This document shows positions 27,948 to 35,694 of a stretch of 64,000 bases of DNA, one piece after another (position 1 is the stretch's first letter; the number at the start of each line of letters is the position of its first letter). Position numbers and translations under genes: made by a program. A model generated the notes under the pieces. It saw nothing but the letters and a program-made list of their open reading frames with translations, did no database searches and was not told the DNA's origin. Source of the DNA: Polyangia bacterium (GTDB lineage Bacteria; Myxococcota_A; Polyangia; Nannocystales; Nannocystaceae); NCBI GenBank assembly GCA_030430565.1, contig JAUIKS010000002.1:248001-312000 (forward strand), written 5' to 3'.

Positions 27948-28615
27948 CCCTGCGGGAGCTCGTCACGACGACGCCGCAGCAGCAGCGCGAGGCCGGCGAT
28001 CGCGAGCGCGCTGAGCGGCGGCGCCTCCTGACCGATCGAGCATCTTCCCGAGGGCGACGAGGACACCAGGGAGAGCGTGCAGCGCTCGTCGTCGATCCGC
28101 TCCGCTCGGAACCGATCCTCGACCTTGTCGGCCGACGAGAGCCGCGAGACCGTGTGCCGCGGGTTCAGCGAGACCGAGCACTCCACCACGTCCTCCCGCG
28201 CGAACAGGGCCTCGAGCGCCGCGTCGTCCTCGTCGAAGTGATCCGCGACCGGCGTGTAGCCCTGCTTCCACTCCTCGTAGGCCGCGCGGCGCATCGCGTG
28301 GACCTTCGGCGTCCCGCTCACGCGGCGACCGACGCCGACGCGCACGCCCTCCTCGATCTGCGTGTACTCGCGGGTCGGCGCGCCGTTCGACAGGCTCCAC
28401 GGGTAGATGAGCAGCACGTGATCGGGGAAGGCCGCGAGGTTCTCGACGACGAAGCCGTAGCCGACGCGCTTCTTGCCGGCCGGCGGCGGCGCGTCGGCGC
28501 GCGCGAGCGTGGGAGCCCACGCGCCGGAGGAGGCGAGGGTGAAGGTGAAGGCGAGCGCGGTCGCGGCGATGAGCGCCGCTCGGCGGAGCGCGGTGCGGGC
28601 GTCCCGGACGTGCAT
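27944..28615 (-). CDS. Exported protein with MYXO-CTERM-like tail
   Basis: 223 residues from the ATG at 28615. A GTG at 28687 overlaps the P450 stop, but the intervening codons look non-coding. A signal peptide (ALIAATALAFTFTLASSGA) opens the protein. The C-terminus reads GRCSIG, a hydrophobic helix (LSALAIAGLALLL) and RRRR, the tripartite layout of MYXO-CTERM signals thought to be handled by the rhombosortase-like myxosortase at the invariant Cys. The body is about 140 residues with no family recognised. It follows the P450 gene by 68 bp. Confidence 0.8.
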   Translation of the reverse strand: MHVRDARTALRRAALIAATALAFTFTLASSGAWAPTLARADAPPPAGKKRVGYGFVVENLAAFPDHVLLIYPWSLSNGAPTREYTQIEEGVRVGVGRRVSGTPKVHAMRRAAYEEWKQGYTPVADHFDEDDAALEALFAREDVVECSVSLNPRHTVSRLSSADKVEDRFRAERIDDERCTLSLVSSSPSGRCSIGQEAPPLSALAIAGLALLLRRRRDELPQG

Positions 28616-28683
28616 ACGAAGAGCAGTGTGTCGGAGGACGCGTCGCCGCGCCACGCGGCGCGAGTCCGCGCGCCCGCGCTCGT

Positions 28684-30033
28684 TCACGCGCGACGACGCA
28701 GCATCAGGCGAATCGGCTTGTCCGACTTCAGCGTCGTCGACATCCGCGGCTGCGGCGGCGCGCCGTCGTCCACGACGACCGGGGTGAAGCGCGTGAGCAG
28801 CTGCGTGAGCGCCCGCTCGAGCTCGAGCAGCGCGAGCCCCTTGCCGAGGCAGATCCGCTGACCCGCGCCGAACGGCGACCACGCGAGGCGCGGCCGCGCG
28901 CGCGCGGCCTCGGCGTCCATGAAGCGCGCGGGATCAAAGCGCGCCGGGCTCGGCCACCAGCGCGGGTCGCGATGGATGAGCCATGAGTAGACGAGCACGA
29001 GCGTCCCCGCCTTGACCCTGAAGCCGCCCAGCACGTCGTCCGCGACCGCGCGCCGCGGGACCATCACGCCCGGCGGGTAGAGCCGCAGACCCTCTTGAAT
29101 ACACGCCCGCAGCAAGGGCTTGTCGTCGCCGTCGCCGTCGAGCTCCTCGCGCAGCGCCGCGAGCAGCTCGGGGTGCTGCGCGAGCAGCAAGGTCGTCCAC
29201 GCGAGCGAGGCGCCGGTCGTCTCGAAGCCCGCCGTGTAGATGAAGATCGCCTCGTCGCGGAGCTGCTCATCGCTCATCGCGCCGGCCTCGTCGGTCGCGT
29301 TGACCAGCATGCTCAGCAGGTCCTCGCCAGGACCCCGCTCGCGCTTGTCGGCGATGACGGCCATCAACGCGTTGTCGACTCGCTCCCGCGCCGCGGCGAG
29401 TCGCCCTCGCCCAGGCCGCGGCAGCCAGCGCGGCAGCTTGCGCAGGACCATCTCCGGGAGCACCGTCGCGAACAGCGCCGACATCGACTCCCGCACCTCG
29501 CGGATCTGCTCCAGCGGCAGGTTCGTCCCCAGCAGGATGCGGACGGTGAGCACGGACAAGAGGTCGTTGGACCACTGATCAAATTCGATGGGCGCGTCGA
29601 CCTTGACCGCGTCCAACGCCGAGCTCACCGTCTCGTCGATCATCCCGCGGTAGCCGGAGATCGCGGCGCGCCGAAAGCTGGGGAGCATGAGCTTGTGCTG
29701 TCGACGCCACAGCTCGCCCTCGCTCGCGCCGATCCCGTGCCCGAGGAGCTCGCGGGCGCTGTCCCAGAACTCGCCGCCCTTGTCGTAGCGATCGGCCCGC
29801 GTGATCAGCACCTCGTCGGCGGCCTCGGCGTCGCCGACGACCAGCGCCGTGAGCGGCCCGAGCTTCAGCTCAAAGATGGCGCCCTCGTCGGCGAAGACCT
29901 GCTCGAGAAAGCGAAACTGTCCCCGCAGCAAGCTCGCCAGCGAGCCGATCAACGGGAGCCCCTTGGGCCGCGGGGGACGCCGGCCCTCAGCGTTCGGGTC
30001 GTTGGGCGCTCGGGACGAAGGGCCGCGCGGCAT
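28684..30033 (-). CDS. Cytochrome P450
   Basis: 449 residues, full length for a bacterial P450. The oxygen-activating I helix is AGFETTGAS (about residue 268), the K-helix ExxR is EGLR, and the heme loop is FGAGQRICLG with the axial Cys near residue 397. The lack of a signal peptide and of a fused reductase means separate electron donors are required. The only ferredoxin in the window starts 366 bp away, divergently transcribed. P450-ferredoxin pairing is common, so this may be the donor, though that ferredoxin more likely serves the bilin reductase. Substrate unknown. Confidence 0.95.
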   Translation of the reverse strand: MPRGPSSRAPNDPNAEGRRPPRPKGLPLIGSLASLLRGQFRFLEQVFADEGAIFELKLGPLTALVVGDAEAADEVLITRADRYDKGGEFWDSARELLGHGIGASEGELWRRQHKLMLPSFRRAAISGYRGMIDETVSSALDAVKVDAPIEFDQWSNDLLSVLTVRILLGTNLPLEQIREVRESMSALFATVLPEMVLRKLPRWLPRPGRGRLAAARERVDNALMAVIADKRERGPGEDLLSMLVNATDEAGAMSDEQLRDEAIFIYTAGFETTGASLAWTTLLLAQHPELLAALREELDGDGDDKPLLRACIQEGLRLYPPGVMVPRRAVADDVLGGFRVKAGTLVLVYSWLIHRDPRWWPSPARFDPARFMDAEAARARPRLAWSPFGAGQRICLGKGLALLELERALTQLLTRFTPVVVDDGAPPQPRMSTTLKSDKPIRLMLRRRA

Positions 30034-30399
30034 GCTCGCGCAAGACTACATCGAAGGGCCGCGCGCGTTCGCCCGCGCGCGCGCGTTGTCGAGCGCCGAC
30101 CGGGGCGCCGCGGGCGTTCAATCCGCCGGGGCAACCCTGAACGCTCCTTGCGCACGACGACACAGCTCGGCGCGCGACGTATGCGCGACGCGCTCAAAAT
30201 TTTTTGATGCGCCCCTAAAACAGACCTGACCCTTTATACATGTCGAAATTTTTACCTTCGTGCCCCGCGGCCGGCCGCGTGACGCGTGGACTAGTCCCTT
30301 TTCGTCATTGCACAACCTCCGAATAGACTTCACAAAACAATCAACACACGCTGAACAACCGCGGTCTCGACCCCGGTCTGAGCGTCCGAGCGAGCGGCT
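30034..30399. other. Divergent intergenic region upstream of the bilin cluster
   Basis: 366 bp between the P450 start and the ferredoxin start. It is AT-richer than its surroundings from about 30190 to 30360, as expected for promoters. It contains the dyad at 30190-30212 and, just after it, TTATAC at 30233-30238, which could be a -10 element for the plus strand. No small gene was seen. Confidence 0.55.
30190..30212. promoter_or_regulatory. Dyad between P450 and ferredoxin genes
   Basis: GCGC-TCAAAA, two T bases, then TTTTGA-T-GCGC: a 10-bp imperfect palindrome with one bulged T. Its location midway between two divergent genes and its AT-rich centre fit an operator. A hairpin acting as a terminator is less likely because no gene ends here. 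Confidence 0.45.
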
Positions 30400-30885
30400 A
30401 TGCGACAGGTGTACTTTGAGACAAGTCAAGACCCGATCGAGGTCGAGACCAACCGGCGGCTGCTCGACGCGCTGAAGGACTCCAGCGCCGACCTGCTGAT
30501 GGCCTGCGGCGGCAAGGGGCTGTGCGCGACCTGCCACGTCTACGTCGATCACGGCGCCGAGAACCTCTCGAAGATCACGCCGCGCGAGCAGACCACGCTG
30601 CGGATGATCACCGGGCTGCGCCCGAACTCACGGCTCGCGTGCCAGGCCAAGATCCGCCGCGGTCACGTCGAGGTCTCCAAGCCCGGCGGCCGCTACATCA
30701 CGAGCAGCTCACAGCTCGATCAGCTCGTCGGGCGACGGGCGCAGCAACGAATCCTCCACCCGATCGACGGCACCGTGCTCGTCGAGAGGGGGAAGATCAT
30801 CACGCGCAGCCGGATCCGCCGGCTCGCGCAGCTGGACATCGACGTAGCGACCATGCGTCGGCGCTCGATGTCGCTTCCCCGATAG
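30400..30885 (+). CDS. [2Fe-2S] ferredoxin with C-terminal extension (bilin cluster)
   Basis: 161 residues. The N-terminal 90 residues are a plant/adrenodoxin-type ferredoxin with cluster ligands Cys36, Cys42, Cys45 (ACGGKGLCATC) and Cys81 (LACQA). About 65 residues follow, containing GTVLVERGKIITRSRIRRL, a pattern unrelated to electron transfer. As first gene of the cluster it is the obvious electron donor for heme oxygenase and the bilin reductase seven genes downstream, both of which need reduced ferredoxin. An iron-sulfur protein is also a reported member of BBAG clusters. It is followed by the V4R gene after 70 bp. Confidence 0.92.
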   Translation: MRQVYFETSQDPIEVETNRRLLDALKDSSADLLMACGGKGLCATCHVYVDHGAENLSKITPREQTTLRMITGLRPNSRLACQAKIRRGHVEVSKPGGRYITSSSQLDQLVGRRAQQRILHPIDGTVLVERGKIITRSRIRRLAQLDIDVATMRRRSMSLPR

Positions 30886-30955
30886 ACGCGTGTACGGGCG
30901 ATCGCCACCGCGCGCGGGGCGGCTCACGGGGCCCAAACAACCACAGGAGCGAGAG

Positions 30956-31618
30956 ATGACAGTCACAACGGCGACCGCGGTCGAGATCGCGGGTGGGCAG
31001 CACGCGCTGCACAATCACTACACGAAGCAGAAGTTCTTCCGCTGGGACGGCGAGGGGCGCCTGTTCAACCGCATGAACCAGCGGATGATGCTCGTCTCCG
31101 AGGACTTCGTCGTCGGCTTTCAGGTCGCGCTCGACGAGGAGCTCGGCGACGCCGCCGCCGAGATTATGTACCGCTGCGGCCTCGAGTGGGGGAAGCGCGA
31201 CTTCGGCACCTTCGCGCGGGACTACGAGGCGGACTTCGGGCACCCGCTGCGCTCGGCGCCGATCGAGTACGTGCTCACCCAGTGGTGGTGGCCGCTGCAG
31301 ACGGCCGGCTGGGGCAACTTCACCTTCGACCTCAGCCGGCGCGCGGACGACCTGATCTTCGTCGACCTCTACGAGTCGGCGATCGCCAAGAGCGTCGGCA
31401 ACATCGGCAAGGTCGCCTGCCACTACTACGCCGGGCTGTTCGCCTCGGTCTTCGGAGAGCTGCTCGGGGGCCAGGAGCTCAGCGGGATCGAGATCCAGTG
31501 CTACTCGATGGGCGAGGACTTCTGCAAGTTCCTCATCGGATCCGCCAAGCGCATCAACGCCGCGCAGTTCTGGGTCCGCGAGGGCGCGACCGCGACCGAG
31601 GTCATCGACCGCCTCTAG
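30956..31618 (+). CDS. V4R-domain protein 1 (bilin cluster)
   Basis: 220 residues with AGGAG a few bases before the ATG. The C-terminal two thirds fit the V4R (4-vinyl reductase) fold also found in BchJ and in ligand-sensing regulators. Characteristic features are the CGLEWGKRDF helix near residue 75 and the late YSMGEDFCKFLIGSAK segment with its Cys. No DNA-binding or catalytic domain is attached. V4R domains are small-molecule binders, and in published BBAG clusters two V4R proteins are standard members. Here it may bind or deliver a bilin; that is inference. It is related at the N-terminus (RMMLVSEDF) to the second V4R-like protein downstream. Confidence 0.85.
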   Translation: MTVTTATAVEIAGGQHALHNHYTKQKFFRWDGEGRLFNRMNQRMMLVSEDFVVGFQVALDEELGDAAAEIMYRCGLEWGKRDFGTFARDYEADFGHPLRSAPIEYVLTQWWWPLQTAGWGNFTFDLSRRADDLIFVDLYESAIAKSVGNIGKVACHYYAGLFASVFGELLGGQELSGIEIQCYSMGEDFCKFLIGSAKRINAAQFWVREGATATEVIDRL

Positions 31619-31639
31619 GCGGCCCCGGGAGAGCCCACC

Positions 31640-32905
31640 ATGGGAGCGATCGACAGCATCACCCGAGGCCTGCGCCGCGCGCTGCGGGGCCCAGACCGAC
31701 CCACGCACCTGCGCGCCCTGCCCCCGGAGAACCAGGACACAGGCGCGCTGTACAACGAGCAGGCGCTCGCGCGCGCGCGGGCCGAGGACGAGCTGCGCGC
31801 GCTCCTCGAGCGCCTCGAGCGAGCCGCCGGCGACGCGGCCGAGCTCGACGCGAACCTGCAGGCCGCGCGCCGCGAGCTCAACGCATTAACCGAGAGACAG
31901 GCGGCGGAGCTGCGCGCGCTCGAGCGGATCCGCGGCGATCGGAGCGAGCTCGCCGCCGCCGTCGAGCAGCTCCGGCGCGAGCGCGGCGGCCTCACGAGCG
32001 CGCTCGAGTCGACGCGTCGCGAGACCGCCGAGCAGCTCGAGAAGCTGCGCCGCCATCGCGAAGAGGCCGACCGCAGGACCGAGCTCGTGCGCAAGCGCGA
32101 GGCGTCCCTGCAGCAGCAGCGCGAGCGCCTCGAGACCCTGCGCGACCAGGCGATCGCCGCCAAGGTCAAGTCGGAGGAGGCGCGCATCAAGGGCCTACAG
32201 CAGCAGGCCCAGCTCGAGCGCCAGCGGGCGCAGCTGAAGGCCGAGGCCGAGGCCCATCAGCGCGCCCGCGAGACTGCGGATGACGACCGTCGTCAGGAGC
32301 TCGCGCAGATCGAGCTGGAGCGCGCGCGCATCGAGCTGGCCCGCGCCCGCGAGGCGCTCGCGCGCGAGCGCGAGTCGGGCGGACCGGAGACCGAGCGCGA
32401 GCTCGAGCGGGCCCGCGACGAGCTGAGCAGGCTCCGCGAGCAGCTCCTGCGCGAGCGCGCCGCTCGTCAGGCTCCGCAGCCCGCGGCCGCGCCCGCGAGC
32501 CCGCCGGTCCGCGTGCAGCCGGCGGCGCCCGTCAGCGCGCCGCAGCCGGAGCCAGCGAGAGCCGCGCCCGAAGCTTCGCGCGAGCCAGTCCGCGTGCCGA
32601 CCGCGAGCACCTCGCCGAGCTCCGAGACGCGGGTCCGCGAGCGCGCCGCCGCGCCGACCCCACCCGCGCCCAAGCGCGCGCCAGCGAGGGCCGCCGCTGG
32701 CGAGCCCCTGCTCGCCCCCGAGGACGCGCGCAAGTCCGTCAGCGCGTTCTTCCGCTGGCACGACGCGAGCCCGGCCGCGGCGGGGGCGAGACCCTGGAGC
32801 GCGGACTCTGTCCGCGGCTACTTCTCTCGCTTCGGCCTCGAGCGCGCCGCCTCAACGCGGTCAGAAGACCGCCTGAGCACCCAGCGCTCGCGCGCCGCTC
32901 ACTGA
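31640..32905 (+). CDS. Long coiled-coil protein (bilin cluster)
   Basis: 421 residues. Residues 45-285 are an almost unbroken Ala/Glu/Arg/Leu coiled coil. A Pro/Ala-rich linker follows (about 290-365), then a short conserved-looking C-terminal block with SVSAFFRWHD and SVRGYFSRFGLE, which looks like a docking peptide or small helical domain. There is no signal peptide. It sits 21 bp after the first V4R gene. The layout (rod, linker, docking module) suggests a scaffold for the bilin proteins. No family is recognised, and high charge makes composition-based similarity searches unreliable. Confidence 0.8.
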   Translation: MGAIDSITRGLRRALRGPDRPTHLRALPPENQDTGALYNEQALARARAEDELRALLERLERAAGDAAELDANLQAARRELNALTERQAAELRALERIRGDRSELAAAVEQLRRERGGLTSALESTRRETAEQLEKLRRHREEADRRTELVRKREASLQQQRERLETLRDQAIAAKVKSEEARIKGLQQQAQLERQRAQLKAEAEAHQRARETADDDRRQELAQIELERARIELARAREALARERESGGPETERELERARDELSRLREQLLRERAARQAPQPAAAPASPPVRVQPAAPVSAPQPEPARAAPEASREPVRVPTASTSPSSETRVRERAAAPTPPAPKRAPARAAAGEPLLAPEDARKSVSAFFRWHDASPAAAGARPWSADSVRGYFSRFGLERAASTRSEDRLSTQRSRAAH

Positions 32906-33042
32906 GCGATCGACGACGCCCTCGCAGCCCACCGACACCACCGAATTGATTCTGCCCGCGCGCCCGCTCGTCGAGGTGAACGAACACCGGGACCGAGCGC
33001 GCGCGCCAGCCCCCGACACACCCGAGACACAGGAGAGAGACC

Positions 33043-33531
33043 GTGAACCTGTCCCTTGAAAACATGTTTAGCGCCGCCGCCGGGCGGTACCCGACCCGCG
33101 CCGAGAGCGCCATGCTGACGAGCTGGGCCGCGACCCTCGAGGCCCGGGTGGCCGCGGTCCACGAGCTCGCGGCGGCCGAGGAGAAGATCGTCAACCTCGC
33201 CGCCGCCGAGGTCATGCGCAGCTCGCCCGAGCTGCGACGACGCGGCGAGGAGACGCGGGCGAAGGCCGCCCGCGACATGGCGCTCGTGCTGCGTCACTGC
33301 GCGCACGCGCTGCTGCGAGACGACGTCGACTACCTCGACCGCGAGCTGCTCGTGTGGCTCCGCTCGGTCCTGCTGAGCCTCGGCTTCGACACGCGCTTCC
33401 TCGCCTCCTCCTACCGGCTGCTCGCGATCGCGGTCGAGGAGAGCGTCTCGCCGCGCGCGGCCAAGCTGCTCAAGCCCTACCTCGCCCGCTGCGTGCAGAC
33501 GCTGGGCGAGCGCCAGCAGGAGGCGTCATGA
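33043..33531 (+). CDS. Phycobiliprotein-like globin (BBAG-type)
   Basis: 162 residues, the size of an allophycocyanin subunit, from a GTG with AGGAGAG upstream. Residues 74-117 align without gaps to the central helices of phycocyanin: ARDMALVLRHCAHALLRDD matches the [20 protein letters not shown] region, followed by the matching LD and LG positions. Arg77 and Asp78 keep the residues that contact the bilin propionate and pyrrole nitrogens, but the chromophore-attaching Cys84 position is Ala75. It fits the bilin-biosynthesis-associated globins. Any bilin would be non-covalent or bound elsewhere (Cys86 is nearby). The stop overlaps the next gene by 4 bp. Confidence 0.85.
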   Translation: MNLSLENMFSAAAGRYPTRAESAMLTSWAATLEARVAAVHELAAAEEKIVNLAAAEVMRSSPELRRRGEETRAKAARDMALVLRHCAHALLRDDVDYLDRELLVWLRSVLLSLGFDTRFLASSYRLLAIAVEESVSPRAAKLLKPYLARCVQTLGERQQEAS

Positions 33532-34157
33532 GCCGCGGCGCGCTCAACTACTTCTCGACGCCCGGCTTTCTCGAGTTCGACAACCGCAAGGGCACGCTGC
33601 GAAGCCGCGGCGGGATGCGGATGCTCGGCGTCAGCGAGGACTTCCTGCGCGGCTTCGTCGAGGCCTGTGAGTACGAGACCGGCCCCGCGACGCCCGCGCT
33701 GCTGCGCCGCTGCGGAGAGTTCTTCGGCCGCCGCCTCGCGCTGTGGTTCGAGCGCGAGCTCTCGCAGCACGCCGCCGCGTCGATCCGCGAGCGCGACATG
33801 GCGGAGTTCAGCGCGCTGCTGCACGACCTGTGGCGCGGCCTCGGGCTCGGCGTCATCAGCGTCGACTGGCGCCACGGCGGCCGCGGCGTCATCGCGATCA
33901 AGATCGAGGACAGCGCGATGAGCACGATCGCGCTCGAGGAGCATGTCGGTGAAGACATGTTCGAAGGGCTGCTCGAGGGCTTCTTCACGAGCTTCTGCGA
34001 CGGGCCGATCCGCTGCGTCCAGACCGGCGACGCGCGCCTCGGGGACAAGCAGGGCACGACCTTCGTGATCGCCTCGCGCGCTCGCGAGGCCGAGCTGCGC
34101 GGGCTCAAAGAGCAGGGCGTCGCGCACGCGGAGCTCGTCGCGGCGATCGTCGCGTGA
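33528..34157 (+). CDS. V4R-like protein 2 (bilin cluster)
   Basis: 209 residues; the ATG overlaps the globin stop (ATGA), so the two are translated together. The N-terminal region RGGMRMLGVSEDFLRGFVEA is clearly related to RMMLVSEDFVVGF of the first V4R protein, and the helix CGEFFGRRLALWFE and late segment FTSFCDGPIRCVQTGD occupy the same places. It is more divergent from classical V4R domains than the first one. Two V4R proteins beside a phycobiliprotein-like globin are the reported hallmark of BBAG clusters. It probably partners the globin. Confidence 0.8.
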   Translation: MSRGALNYFSTPGFLEFDNRKGTLRSRGGMRMLGVSEDFLRGFVEACEYETGPATPALLRRCGEFFGRRLALWFERELSQHAAASIRERDMAEFSALLHDLWRGLGLGVISVDWRHGGRGVIAIKIEDSAMSTIALEEHVGEDMFEGLLEGFFTSFCDGPIRCVQTGDARLGDKQGTTFVIASRAREAELRGLKEQGVAHAELVAAIVA

Positions 34158-34176
34158 CGCGGCCGCAGCAGGAACG

Positions 34177-35694
34177 ATGATGAACCACGACGCCACCCCC
34201 GCCGCCAAGCCCGCCCCGCCGGTGATCCTCGGTCGCTACCGCGTCACCGGCAGGATCGCCGCGGGCTCAGTCGGATCGGTGCTCGCGGCCGTCGACGAGC
34301 GCACCGGCGCGCCCGTCGCGATCAAGTGCTTCGACGGCGGCTACGACAACTACGCGGCGTGGCTCGACGAGATGCGCCTGATCATGCGCCTGCGCCACCC
34401 CAACATCGTCGCCGTGCTCGACGTGGGCCACGACGACGGCTGGGAGCTCGACGTCTTGGTGTTCGCGCGCGCGCTGGGGGGCTCGCTGCGTCGCGCGCTG
34501 GTCCAGGGCCCGCGCTTTGATCGTCCGCAGATCCGCGCGCTGCTGCGCGCCGTCGCGACCGCGCTCGCCCACGCCCACGCCCACGGCGTGATCCACCGCG
34601 ACATCAAGCCGGAGAACATCCTCGCGCTCACGAGCGACGCGCGCCCGGTGTGGGCCGTGACCGACTTCGGCGCCGGGCGATCGCTGACGAGCGGCTCGGA
34701 GTTCTTCCACGGCTCGTTCGCGGGCTCCCCCGGCTACTACGCGCCTGAGCTGCTGCACGGGCGCGTCGGGCCGGCCCTCGACCAGTACTCGCTCGGGGTC
34801 GTCGGCGTCGAGCTGCTGCTCGGGCGTCGACCGGACCACAACGACTGCCTCGAGTTCGCGCTCGCGCACCACGACGCGCCGGGCCTCGAGGGGCTGATCG
34901 CGCGGATGATCTCGGTCGACCGAAGCCGTCGGCTGCCGAGCATGGACGCGGTGGCGCGCGCGCTCGCCAGCGACCGCGCGCCGGCGATCGATGTCACCCA
35001 CGATGATCAAGGCCGCCGGTTCGCGCTCGTCGGCAACGAGCTGCGCTGTCACGCCCCTGAGCAGGCGCCCAAGCGCGGCGTGGTCCCGCGGGCGCGCCGA
35101 TTCTGTAGCCTCCGCGGACAGCCGACGCTGGTCGCGGGCGAGCGCCGGCTCGTCTCGTTCACCACGCGCCCGCGCACCGAGTACGTCAGCGACAGCCCCT
35201 TCGAGACGCTCGCGGCGTCGCGCGAGCGCGGCGTCGCGTGGATCCGCCGCGGCGCGCGGCTGGTCCGCCTCGAGCTCTCGGGCCTCGAGGAGCAGGACTG
35301 CGAGCTGCCGAGCGCCGCGCTCGCGCTGCTCGACGCCGACCCCGGCGCGCGGCCGATCGGGGTCGTCGTCAGCGACAGCGTCGCGATCATCGGCGTCGCC
35401 GGGCGGGCGCGAGTGCTGTGGTGCTCGGCGCTGCGCGACCGGCTGCGCGTGACCTGCTTCGACACGCGCTCCCCGCTGTTCGACGGCTTCTTGTGCGCGC
35501 GCGGGCCGGTGCTGCTGTGCGGCGGCTCGACCGACGCCGTGCTGCTCGAGCCCACCGTCGACGGCCTGCGCGAGCTCGACCGCCGCAAGGCGAACGTCGC
35601 CAGCGCGCTGGTCGACGGCAAGAGCGATCCCCCGCGTCTGCTGCTCGACGCGCTCAGCGAGCGCGAGCGCGTCGGGAGCGGGGGGCAGCCATGA
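34177..35694 (+). CDS. Ser/Thr protein kinase (bilin cluster), predicted active
   Basis: 505 residues. The kinase domain (about 20-270) has a complete catalytic set: VAIKCF (ATP Lys), HRDIKPENIL, DFG in VTDFGAGR and YYAPELL. The glycine loop is AAGSVGSV. About 230 C-terminal residues form short hydrophobic strands and turns (for example GVVVSDSVAIIGVAGRARVLW) that look like a small beta-propeller or sandwich. No membrane segment is seen. It follows the second V4R gene by 19 bp and overlaps the pseudokinase gene (ATGA), so it is an integral member of the operon. Likely targets are the neighbouring proteins. Confidence 0.9.
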   Translation: MMNHDATPAAKPAPPVILGRYRVTGRIAAGSVGSVLAAVDERTGAPVAIKCFDGGYDNYAAWLDEMRLIMRLRHPNIVAVLDVGHDDGWELDVLVFARALGGSLRRALVQGPRFDRPQIRALLRAVATALAHAHAHGVIHRDIKPENILALTSDARPVWAVTDFGAGRSLTSGSEFFHGSFAGSPGYYAPELLHGRVGPALDQYSLGVVGVELLLGRRPDHNDCLEFALAHHDAPGLEGLIARMISVDRSRRLPSMDAVARALASDRAPAIDVTHDDQGRRFALVGNELRCHAPEQAPKRGVVPRARRFCSLRGQPTLVAGERRLVSFTTRPRTEYVSDSPFETLAASRERGVAWIRRGARLVRLELSGLEEQDCELPSAALALLDADPGARPIGVVVSDSVAIIGVAGRARVLWCSALRDRLRVTCFDTRSPLFDGFLCARGPVLLCGGSTDAVLLEPTVDGLRELDRRKANVASALVDGKSDPPRLLLDALSERERVGSGGQP

